Shown here piece after piece: positions 29,720 to 36,984 of a DNA stretch of 64,000 bases (its first letter is position 1; each line of letters opens with the position of its first letter). Position numbers and translations under genes: made by a program. The DNA is from Candidatus Eremiobacteraceae bacterium (lineage in GTDB: Bacteria; Vulcanimicrobiota; Vulcanimicrobiia; Eremiobacterales; Eremiobacteraceae). The stretch spans positions 1 to 64,000 of the forward strand of contig DATFYX010000072.1 of assembly GCA_035314825.1 (NCBI GenBank). Reading direction: 5' to 3'. The notes under the pieces are model-generated. The model had not been told where the DNA came from and did no database searches. It worked only from the letters and a program-made list of their open reading frames with translations.

Positions 29720-30453
29720 GCGCCGCCTCGCTCACGATCTACCATACGGCAGACGTGCACGGCCGCACCGGATTCGGCGCTCCGCTCGCCGCGCTGGTGG
29801 AACCGTCGGCCCTGCTGGTCGATTGCGGTGACAGCCTGCTCGGATCGTCGACGATCTATCGGCGCGACGAGCCGGTCATCGCCGATTTCGCCGCGGCACC
29901 GTATCGCGCGCAGGCGGTCGGCAACCGCGAATTCCATTACGTCCATGCCTGGTTCGCCGCGCGCGCACGCGCGATGCCGATGCCGATGATCTGTTCGAAT
30001 CTGCTCGACCTGCGCGAGCGACCGGCTCCGTTCCGGCGCTCGCTCGTCGTCGAAGCGGGCGGCGCGCGCGTGCGCCTGCTCGCTTTGCTCGCGCCCCAAT
30101 ATCGCACCGGCAGCGGCTGGGAGGCCGTGTTCGGGTGGCGCTTCCTCTCCGTGCAGGCCGCCATGGACGAGATGTTCGCGGCACCGCAGGAGGCCGACGT
30201 CACCATCGTGCTTTCGCATCTCGGCCTGCGGTCGGATCGCGAGCTTGCGAGCGCCTACGCAGGCATCGGGGCGATCATCGGCGGCCATAGCCATGACACG
30301 CTCGCGCAGCCGGAGATCGTGAACGGCGTGCCGATCGTGCACGCGGGAGCGTATGCGGAAAACGCAGGCCGGCTCGAGCTTACGCTCGGCGGCGCGCGGC
30401 CGCGGGTGGCCTCGTTCCGGCTGGTGCCGCTCCTGTCTCGGACGGGCGGATGA
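29716..30453 (+). CDS. UshA-like metallophosphoesterase, candidate UDP-2,3-diacylglucosamine hydrolase
   Basis: This 245-aa calcineurin-like phosphoesterase resembles the N-terminal catalytic domain of UshA/5'-nucleotidases but lacks the C-terminal nucleotide-specificity domain and any signal peptide, so it is cytoplasmic. Metal ligands are visible: D13 and H15 (TADVHG), D39 (VDCGDS), N70 (GNRE, 69-72), H168 (LSHLG), H191 and H193 (GGHSH). Position 71 is Arg where UshA-like enzymes have the GNHE His; LpxH enzymes share this His-to-Arg change (GNRD). It lies inside the lpx operon between lpxB and an lpxB-like gene, overlapping both by 4 nt, and no lpxH, lpxI or lpxG is visible. I infer, without proof, that it hydrolyses UDP-diacylglucosamine to lipid X. 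Confidence 0.78.
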   Translation: MSAASLTIYHTADVHGRTGFGAPLAALVEPSALLVDCGDSLLGSSTIYRRDEPVIADFAAAPYRAQAVGNREFHYVHAWFAARARAMPMPMICSNLLDLRERPAPFRRSLVVEAGGARVRLLALLAPQYRTGSGWEAVFGWRFLSVQAAMDEMFAAPQEADVTIVLSHLGLRSDRELASAYAGIGAIIGGHSHDTLAQPEIVNGVPIVHAGAYAENAGRLELTLGGARPRVASFRLVPLLSRTGG

Positions 30454-31643
30454 GCGTGAGCGCGCCCAACGTCTTGCTCGTCAGCAACGGCTACGGCGAG
30501 ATGGCCATCGCCGGCTATCTCGCGTCGGCGATCGCGGCGCGCGCGCCCGAGGCCATCATCGAGCATTTTCCGATGGTCGGCGGTGCGGCCGCAGCGGACG
30601 CGGATGCCGCGCCGGCTCGCGTCGTCGGACCGGCTGCGCGCATGCCGAGCGGCGGTTTGATCGCGTACTGGAACGTCCGCAACCTCGTGCGCGACGTCGG
30701 CGCAGGCCTGCTCTCGCTCACTGCGCGGCAGTTCTCCTTTCTACGCCGCCAAGGTTCGCGCGATGCGATCGTCGCCGTCGGCGACGTCTATTGCGCAGCG
30801 GCTTGTCTGGTCTTCGCACGACGTCCGACCGTGTTCGTCGCGACCGCAAAGTCGGAATACGTCGCTTCGCACTCGGGCCTCGAACGCGCCGTCGCGCGGC
30901 GCGCCCGCATCGTGTTCGCCCGCGACGCCGCTACAGCGGTCGCGCTTGCCGCGGACGGCGTGCCCGCTCGCTATGCCGGCAATCTCATGATGGACGGCGT
31001 GCGGGTCACGGGCGTCGATCTGCGCGAGCCGCCGAACTCCGTCAACGTCGCGGTGCTGCCTGGCAGCCGCGATGATGCGCCCGCCAATGCGGCCGCGGCC
31101 ATTCGCCGCCTCGTCCTCGTCGCGCACGCGCTCGCGCCGGCATCGGTCCACGCGTTCATCTCGCTCGCGCCCGGCATGGACCGGGCCCCGCTGTTGGCCG
31201 CCTGCGCGGGGGCAGGCGCGGTCTTGACGCCCACGGGCGCGCAGTCGGGGGTTATCGCGAGCGGTGCGGCCGGTCCGCTCACCATCGGCGTCATCTCCGG
31301 CGCATTCGGCGACATGCTGTCGCGCAGCGTCATGGCGCTAGGTCAAGCCGGCACAGCGAACGAGCAAGCGGCCGGGCTCGGACTGCCGGTGATCGCGTCC
31401 TCGCCCGGCGGCGATCCGGCCAGAGTGGGCTGGTATCGGATGCGCCAGCAGCGGCTGCTCGGCGACGCGCTCTTGGTCTTGCCTGATGAGGACCACGCAT
31501 TCGCGCGTGGCGTCGTGAGCTTGCTGGGCGACACTTCGAGGATGCGCGCGATGGGCGAGACGGGACGAGCCCGCATGGGCGGTCCCGGCGGAGCCGACGC
31601 CGTTGCACAGGCTGTGCTGGCGCTCGCGTCGCACCACCCGTAG
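30450..31643 (+). CDS. Lipid-A-disaccharide synthase-related protein
   Basis: The 397-aa product resembles LpxB-related proteins known from Cyanobacteria and Deinococcus (the TIGR03492-type family). It has a GT-B layout: VLLVSNGYGEMAIAGYLASAI at the start, VGDVYCAAACLVF, VAVLPGSRDDAP as the nucleotide-binding turn, and a C-terminal AGTANEQAAGLGLPVIASSPGG donor-site region. It lacks the LpxB GEASGD and SGTAxLE motifs, so it is unlikely to be a second true LpxB. It follows the phosphoesterase with a 4-nt overlap and abuts the ligase-LptC gene. A glycolipid sugar-transfer role is plausible but unknown. Confidence 0.78.
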   Translation: MSVSAPNVLLVSNGYGEMAIAGYLASAIAARAPEAIIEHFPMVGGAAAADADAAPARVVGPAARMPSGGLIAYWNVRNLVRDVGAGLLSLTARQFSFLRRQGSRDAIVAVGDVYCAAACLVFARRPTVFVATAKSEYVASHSGLERAVARRARIVFARDAATAVALAADGVPARYAGNLMMDGVRVTGVDLREPPNSVNVAVLPGSRDDAPANAAAAIRRLVLVAHALAPASVHAFISLAPGMDRAPLLAACAGAGAVLTPTGAQSGVIASGAAGPLTIGVISGAFGDMLSRSVMALGQAGTANEQAAGLGLPVIASSPGGDPARVGWYRMRQQRLLGDALLVLPDEDHAFARGVVSLLGDTSRMRAMGETGRARMGGPGGADAVAQAVLALASHHP

Positions 31644-33491
31644 ATGACGGCACCCATGACGCGCGGACAGCGCGCCGAACTCGCGCTCCCATTCGCGCTC
31701 TTCGTGCTGATGCCGGCCTTGCCGATGCTCGTGCTGCTCGCCGACGTGCTGCCGCGCGGCGTCGCGATCGGCGGCAAAGGCTACGCGGTCGCGCTGCTGG
31801 TCATCGTCGCCATCGCCGCGCTGGTCACGTTGGTCGCGCTGGTCGTGCGCCGCGGCTGGCGCGGTCTCATCCAGCCTCCGCTCACCGCGCCGCTGCTGGC
31901 GATGATCGCGACCGCGACGCTGGCAGGTGCGGTCGGCGTGTCGCTGCGGGCAAGCATGTTCGAGATCATCTGCGAGGCAGGCAACTTCATCGCGTTCGTG
32001 GCGATCGTGTGGAATGCGGCTGACGAACGCGTCCGTCGCGCGCTGCTCACCTGCTACTTCGCGACCGGCATCGCGGCGACCGTGTTCGGCGTCAGCCTCA
32101 CCCTCACGCGCCATCCGCCCGAGATGTTCGCGTATCAGCACGGCCGCGCCGCCGGCACGTTCTTGCAGCCCAACGAATTCGGCGGCTATCTGCTGTTCTT
32201 CATCGCGCTCGGCCTCGCCCAAGCAGCGGCGCCGCCGCTGCTGCGCAGGCTCGGCGCCACGTCAGCCGTCGTCGGCATCATCGCGCTGGCCTTGTCGGTG
32301 TCGCGCGCGGCGTGGCTCGGTCTGCTCATCGGCCTGCCGGTGCTGATCTGGCGTTTCGGACGCACGGCCAAGGTCGCGTACGTCTGCGCCGCGGTCATCG
32401 CGCTGGTGCTCGGCACGACGACGTTCCGCGACGTGGCGCACGATCCGAGCGAGAATCCTTCGCGCATCGCCGTCTGGCAGGGCGCGGCGCGGATGGCCGT
32501 GAGGTTCGCGCTCACCGGCGTCGGCCCGCTCGGCTTCTCGAAGGTGTACCCCGCGCTCAAGCAGCCCGATGCCGCCGTCGACGAGGTGCACGCGCACGAT
32601 CTGCCGCTCAACGTGCTCATCGAGAACGGCCTGCTCGGCCTGGCGGCGTTCGTCTGGGCGGTCGTCGCGGGCGTGCGCGAGGCGCGCCGCACGCTCCGGC
32701 GCATACCGCCCGACGACCGCGAACGGGTGCTGCTCTTCTACGCTTTGGTCGCCGCCTTCATCGCGTCGGCGCTGCAGAACGTCGTCGACGTGGTGTCGAC
32801 GTTCGTCTTCCTCTTGTGGTGGCCGATGCTCGGACTGATGATCGCGCTCGGCAGAGCGCCGCAGCCCGCGTCGGACACGCCGGCCGCCGAGCGCGTCATC
32901 GCCCGGCCGTCGAGCGCGCCCGTCCATGCCGCTCTCGCCGCACTCGTGCTCGCCGCCGCAGTGCTTATCTCGGGCTGCGCGTCGACACCGCGCGCCGCAT
33001 CGACGCCGACGCCCTCTCCGACTCCTGGCGCGCAGGCGCCCTATTACATCATCGCCTCGTCGCAAAACGGAAAGCCGGTCGAACTCAAAGAGATCCATAA
33101 CGGCCAGCTCGAGTATCTGCTGCGCGCTACGCAGATCGCATATGCGACGGTGGATTCCCAGGGTACGTTGAGCGACGTCGCGTTAAGCTTCTATAAAGGA
33201 AGGACGCTGCGCTTGAGGGTAACGGCCCCGACGGCAGCAGTGCGGCCGAACGACCGCAACGTTTCGCTGCGCGGCGGGGTGCGGGCCGCTGGCGCAAACG
33301 GCGCGTCCATGTCGGCCGACTCCATGGAATACGACGGCAACCGCCACATCCTGGTCGCGGAGGGCGCCGTCAAGGCGCATGACGACCGCGGCAACTCCAT
33401 CGCCGGCGACCGCGCCGAGGCCGACCTCGACCTGCAGCGCGTGCACGTCTGGGGGCCGGACGGCGAGCAGACCATGACCTTCGGGAAGTAG
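31644..33491 (+). CDS. O-antigen ligase-like membrane protein fused to LptC-like lipoprotein domain
   Basis: The 615-aa product has two parts. Residues 1-402 are an O-antigen ligase/polymerase (Wzy/WaaL) with about 11 membrane segments; GTFLQPNEFGGYL (172-184), SVSRAAWLGL and VHAHDLPLNVLIENGLLG (315-332) are the family landmarks. Residues about 427-445 form a further hydrophobic segment ending in a lipobox LISGC (Cys445), then a Pro/Thr linker and a beta-jellyroll of LptC/OstA type (about 467-615). lptB follows 3 nt later, supporting the LptC call. No good start codon lies before the lipobox except an ATG in the last membrane segment, so a true fusion is favoured. LptC passes LPS from LptBFG to LptA. 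Confidence 0.78.
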   Translation: MTAPMTRGQRAELALPFALFVLMPALPMLVLLADVLPRGVAIGGKGYAVALLVIVAIAALVTLVALVVRRGWRGLIQPPLTAPLLAMIATATLAGAVGVSLRASMFEIICEAGNFIAFVAIVWNAADERVRRALLTCYFATGIAATVFGVSLTLTRHPPEMFAYQHGRAAGTFLQPNEFGGYLLFFIALGLAQAAAPPLLRRLGATSAVVGIIALALSVSRAAWLGLLIGLPVLIWRFGRTAKVAYVCAAVIALVLGTTTFRDVAHDPSENPSRIAVWQGAARMAVRFALTGVGPLGFSKVYPALKQPDAAVDEVHAHDLPLNVLIENGLLGLAAFVWAVVAGVREARRTLRRIPPDDRERVLLFYALVAAFIASALQNVVDVVSTFVFLLWWPMLGLMIALGRAPQPASDTPAAERVIARPSSAPVHAALAALVLAAAVLISGCASTPRAASTPTPSPTPGAQAPYYIIASSQNGKPVELKEIHNGQLEYLLRATQIAYATVDSQGTLSDVALSFYKGRTLRLRVTAPTAAVRPNDRNVSLRGGVRAAGANGASMSADSMEYDGNRHILVAEGAVKAHDDRGNSIAGDRAEADLDLQRVHVWGPDGEQTMTFGK

Positions 33492-33494
33492 GAC

Positions 33495-34250
33495 GTGCAA
33501 GCGACAGGAACGCCCATCGAGATCGACGTCAGAGGTCTGACCAAGAGCTACGGCCCGCGGACCGTGGTCGACCAGGTCAGCCTCAACGTGCGTGGTGGAG
33601 AAGTCGTCGGATTGCTCGGCCCCAACGGCGCCGGCAAGACGACCACGTTCTATATGGTGGTCGGTCTGGTGCGGCCCAATGACGGCGCGGTGCTGCTCGT
33701 GACCGACAACGGCAGCACCATCGACATCACCCATCAGCCCATGCACATGCGCGCACGCGAAGGCCTTGGTTATCTCGCGCAAGAGTCGTCGGTCTTCCGG
33801 CGGCTGACGATCGAAGACAACATCCGGCTTATCTGGCAACAGCGCGGCGTGCCGCGTCAGGAGCAGGACGAGCGCCTGCCCAAGCTGCTAGGCGAGTTCG
33901 GGCTCGAGGGGCTCATCCACGCGCGCACCGAGACGCTGTCCGGCGGCGAGCGCCGGCGCGTCGAGATCGCGCGCGCGATCGCAACCGACCCGGCCTTCTT
34001 GCTGCTCGACGAGCCGTTCACCGGGATCGACCCGATCGCCGTCGCGGATATCCAAGAGATCATCCGTTTGCTCAAGGCCAAGGGATTGGGCGTGCTGATC
34101 ACCGATCACTCAGTGCGTGAGACCCTGGCCATCGTCGATCGCGCCTACATCCTCAACCGCGGGCGCATCGAGGTGTCGGGCAGCGCGCAAGACGTCGCAA
34201 GCTCGCCGACCGCGCGCAAATTCTACCTGGGAGAGAGCTTTCGTCTGTGA
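33495..34250 (+). CDS. lptB: LPS export ABC transporter ATP-binding protein LptB
   Basis: LptB powers extraction of LPS from the inner membrane with LptFG. The 251-aa ATPase starts with GTG and has Walker A GPNGAGKTTT (about 39-48), the LptB-typical YLAQESSVFRRLTIEDNI, signature LSGGERRRVEIARA, Walker B FLLLDEPFTGIDPIAV, and ITDHSVRETL with the H-loop. A short insert (VTDNGSTIDIT) lies after the Walker A region. The gene sits between the LptC domain and the permease, overlapping the latter by 4 nt. Confidence 0.96.
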   Translation: MQATGTPIEIDVRGLTKSYGPRTVVDQVSLNVRGGEVVGLLGPNGAGKTTTFYMVVGLVRPNDGAVLLVTDNGSTIDITHQPMHMRAREGLGYLAQESSVFRRLTIEDNIRLIWQQRGVPRQEQDERLPKLLGEFGLEGLIHARTETLSGGERRRVEIARAIATDPAFLLLDEPFTGIDPIAVADIQEIIRLLKAKGLGVLITDHSVRETLAIVDRAYILNRGRIEVSGSAQDVASSPTARKFYLGESFRL

Positions 34251-35332
34251 AGCTTCTCGACCGCTACATGGTCACCGAGCTTGGCGGCCCGTTCCTGTTC
34301 GGACTGGCCGCATTCACGCTGCTCTTCGTGGCGGGCGAGCTGCTCAACGTCGCGCGCCTGGTGTCGGAAGAGCACGCCAGCCTCCTCGCGGCGGCCAAAT
34401 ACTTCATCTACACGCTGCCGCAGACGCTCGTCCTGACGTTTCCGATGTCGATGCTGCTCTCGGTGCTGCTCGCGATGAGCCGCCTGTCGGGCGATTCCGA
34501 GATCACCGGCATGCGCGCCGGCGGCATCAGCCTATATCGCATCGCCGCGCCGGTGGCCGCGGTGGGCCTGCTCGCCTCGCTCGTAGGACTGGGATTCCAG
34601 GAGTACGTCGTGCCCGGAGCCACCGCCAGGGCGAACGAGATCCTGACCAGCGAGATCCAGTCGGGCAATGTCAACATCCTTTCAAATGAGGTCGTGCGCA
34701 GTGCGCTGCCGAACGGCGACGCGCAGGTGACATACGCCGCCGGATTCGACACCTCGACGCAATCGCTCGAAGAGATCACGGTGCAGGTGTATCGCGGCGA
34801 GACGCTGCTCTCGCTGCTGGTCGCGCCGCGCGCGCGCTACCAGAACTCGACCTGGGTGCTGCACGACGCGATCTCGTATCGCCTGGCTCCCGTGTGCTGC
34901 ACGCTCGGCACCTTGCCGCTCACCAGCGTGAACATCGGCGCCAGTCCGACCCAGCTCATCGAGCTCTCCAAACGTCCGGAGGACCTGTCGCGCAATCAGC
35001 TGCGGCCGCTGCTGCACTCCGCGATCGCGTCGGGCGACCAGTCGCGCTACGCATTGCTGCTCGTGACCTACGACAGCAAACTCGCCCGTCCGTTCGCGAG
35101 CCTCGTCTTCACGCTGCTGGCGATACCGCTTGGCATCCGGCGCCAGCGCTCGACCTCGGGCGCGGGCTTCGGCATCAGCATCGCGATCGTGTTCGCGTTC
35201 TACGTCGTCACCACGATCTGTCTGGCGATCGGCCGCACCGCCCCCGAGCTGAGCTTGGCGATGGCGTGGCTGCCCAACATCATCTTCGGCGCTATCGGGG
35301 TGTGGCTGTTGCAGTTGGCGGCCAAGGTATGA
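34247..35332 (+). CDS. LPS export permease of the LptF/LptG (YjgP/YjgQ) family
   Basis: The 361-aa product starts with GTG overlapping lptB. It begins MKLLDRYMVTELGGPFLFGL, the typical YjgP/YjgQ start, with three N-terminal membrane segments, the SDSEITGMRAGGIS-like coupling-helix motif (SGDSEITGMRAGGISLYRI), a periplasmic beta-jellyroll, and three C-terminal segments ending WLPNIIFGAIGVWLLQ. Only one such permease gene is present here; the partner may be elsewhere or this one may act as a homodimer. F and G cannot be told apart from sequence alone. Confidence 0.92.
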   Translation: MKLLDRYMVTELGGPFLFGLAAFTLLFVAGELLNVARLVSEEHASLLAAAKYFIYTLPQTLVLTFPMSMLLSVLLAMSRLSGDSEITGMRAGGISLYRIAAPVAAVGLLASLVGLGFQEYVVPGATARANEILTSEIQSGNVNILSNEVVRSALPNGDAQVTYAAGFDTSTQSLEEITVQVYRGETLLSLLVAPRARYQNSTWVLHDAISYRLAPVCCTLGTLPLTSVNIGASPTQLIELSKRPEDLSRNQLRPLLHSAIASGDQSRYALLLVTYDSKLARPFASLVFTLLAIPLGIRRQRSTSGAGFGISIAIVFAFYVVTTICLAIGRTAPELSLAMAWLPNIIFGAIGVWLLQLAAKV

Positions 35333-36276
35333 TGGCGCTGCACGGCATGCTGGTGCTGCTGGCGTTCGACATACGCCCCGTCATCACGGTCGCGGGCATC
35401 GTGGTGCTGGCCGGCCTGATCGCGTTCGTCGGCGACCGCGTCGGCCATCAGGTCGGACGGCGGCGCATGACGCTGTTCGGCCTGCGGCCGCGATACACGA
35501 GCACGATTTTCGCCGTCGGCTTCGGCATGCTCATCGCCCTGTTCGCGGTCGGCTTCGTCGCGGCGGTGAACCAGGAAGCGCGCCAGGCGCTGTTCTCGAT
35601 CAACACGCTGCGCGACGAGATCAAGACGCTGACCGCGCAGCGCGATCAGCTCTTGCTGTTCGTGCGCGAGGCGCCGCTGGTCTTCCGCAACGGCGAACCG
35701 ATCTCGCGCCCGGTGCTCGTCGACACGACGGATGACGAAGCCAGCATCGAGCGGAACTTGACGGCGTTGTTCCGGGTGGTCGCCGAGCACTACAGCACCA
35801 TCCCGGACGTGCAGCCATATCCGCAGGAGCTCACGCCTGCCGCGCGCGCGAAGATCGCCGCGCTCGCGCGCCAGATCAAGACGTACGCGCCCGACGATGC
35901 GATCGTCGTGCCGGTCGCCGGCGAGAACATCTTCCGCCACGGCGCTATGTCGATCTCGTTCAACGTGTTCAGGGATGGCCTGATCTACCGCAAGGGCGAC
36001 GCGATCGCGGCGGTGAGCATCGCCGATGGACGCGATCCGCAGCTCGCCAGCGCCGGCCTGCAGCAATTGCGCATCGCGATCACCGATAACGCCATCGCAC
36101 ACGGCATGCCGCCGACGATCGCCGACACGCCGGAGGCGAATGTCGCCACCTTCGACCAGGCGTACAAGCAGCTGCGCTCGATCCACGGTCCGGCGGTGTT
36201 GCGCGCGATCGCGATGAGCGACGTCAAGGCCAGCGGCCCGCTCACGACCGAGCTGATCGTCGCGCCCGGCCGCTGA
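35329..36276 (+). CDS. DUF3084-like membrane protein
   Basis: The 315-aa product starts at ATG 35329, overlapping the permease stop (ATGATG). Two N-terminal membrane segments (about 10-30 and 55-78) flank the motif FVGDRVGHQVGRRRMTLFGL, which matches the conserved start of DUF3084 proteins of Cyanobacteria and Deinococcus. A short coiled coil follows (RDEIKTLTAQRDQLL) and then a periplasmic or cytoplasmic alpha/beta region. Its function is unknown in all lineages. As in Cyanobacteria, a YqgF-like gene comes next. The place at the end of the LPS export operon suggests an envelope role, which is inference. Confidence 0.75.
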   Translation: MMALHGMLVLLAFDIRPVITVAGIVVLAGLIAFVGDRVGHQVGRRRMTLFGLRPRYTSTIFAVGFGMLIALFAVGFVAAVNQEARQALFSINTLRDEIKTLTAQRDQLLLFVREAPLVFRNGEPISRPVLVDTTDDEASIERNLTALFRVVAEHYSTIPDVQPYPQELTPAARAKIAALARQIKTYAPDDAIVVPVAGENIFRHGAMSISFNVFRDGLIYRKGDAIAAVSIADGRDPQLASAGLQQLRIAITDNAIAHGMPPTIADTPEANVATFDQAYKQLRSIHGPAVLRAIAMSDVKASGPLTTELIVAPGR

Positions 36277-36692
36277 TGCGCACGGCGCGCCGGCGCTATA
36301 TCGGCGTCGATCCGGGGCGCACCAAGTGCGGCGTCGCGATCGCCTACGAAGATGGCGAGCGCGCGGATCTGCGGGTCGTGCCGACCCCCGAGCTGGAGGC
36401 ATATCTCACCGCGCACGCGCCGGCTCCGGACATCGCCGGCATCTGCGTCGGCCATGCGACCACGTCGAGCGCGGTCGTGGCATTGTGTCGAACCGCCTTC
36501 CCGGGCGTGCCGGTCAGCATCGTCGACGAGAGCCGTACGACGTTGGAGGCGCGCCAGCGTTACTATCAGGATCATCCGCCGCGCGGGCTTGCGCGCCTTA
36601 TACCACGCGGGTTGCTGGTTCCCGACGAGCCGCTCGACGGGTATGCCGCGCTGCTCATCATCGAGCGATTCCTAAGCCGTGACAAGCCGTGA
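36276..36692 (+). CDS. YqgF/RuvX-like RNase H-fold nuclease
   Basis: The 138-aa product begins RRRYIGVDPGRTKCGVAIAY, the first beta-strand and catalytic Asp of the YqgF (RuvX) resolvase-like fold. It continues with ICVGHATTSS and VSIVDESRTTLEARQRYY, which fits the conserved DExxTTxxA motif, and ends DGYAALLIIERFL. YqgF proteins process the 5' end of pre-16S rRNA in E. coli. This one belongs to the divergent version found beside DUF3084 in Cyanobacteria, so rRNA processing is not assured. The start overlaps the previous stop (TGATG). Confidence 0.78.
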   Translation: MRTARRRYIGVDPGRTKCGVAIAYEDGERADLRVVPTPELEAYLTAHAPAPDIAGICVGHATTSSAVVALCRTAFPGVPVSIVDESRTTLEARQRYYQDHPPRGLARLIPRGLLVPDEPLDGYAALLIIERFLSRDKP

Positions 36693-36981
36693 TTTTGGGG
36701 TTCCACCTTTCGGGAACGGCCCCGCCTCCCGGCCAGCGGCCAAGGGCAGGAATGGGCAATTTTAGCGGCCAACCCAGCCCGTGCAGGTTGCCGGTGCAGT
36801 GCTTCGCCTTTGTCCTCATGGGCGATACGGCGCCGAATATTTGTGCCGCTGGACGACATGGTCGCCCAGCGCCTTCGGGACCCATCGGAACTGGATTCGC
36901 AAAGCAGGGAACGAAGATTCTGCGCGCGTCAAGGTTCGAAACGGCCCCCGACGTCTGTGCCTCTCGCTAAGGAGGACCGCT
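36693..36981. other. Leader region before the SLH porin
   Basis: This 289-bp gap has no convincing gene. An imperfect hairpin, GGGGTTCC paired with GGAACGGCCCC, lies around 36702-36725 near the end of the LPS operon but has no T-run. The rest should contain the porin promoter and a 5' leader; no clear -35/-10 pair or known riboswitch motif could be assigned. An open frame in phase with the porin extends back to 36781 but lacks a signal peptide and is rejected. Confidence 0.5.
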
Positions 36982-36984
36982 TTG
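36968..36984 (+). promoter_or_regulatory. Strong Shine-Dalgarno deciding a TTG start
   Basis: TAAGGAGG at 36968-36975 lies 6 nt before TTG at 36982-36984. It is the strongest ribosome-binding site seen in the window and places the porin start exactly at the beginning of a signal peptide. Confidence 0.85.

Noticed and set aside
30450-31643. Second true LpxB
   Set aside because: Key LpxB motifs (GEASGD, SGTAxLE) are missing; it fits the LpxB-related family instead.
35200-36402. Leftward 400-codon frame antisense to the DUF3084-like gene
   Set aside because: Shadow; no ribosome-binding site or recognisable domain.
36781-36981. N-terminal extension of the porin frame
   Set aside because: Adds residues without a signal peptide in front of a perfect signal sequence; the strong ribosome-binding site fixes TTG 36982 as start.
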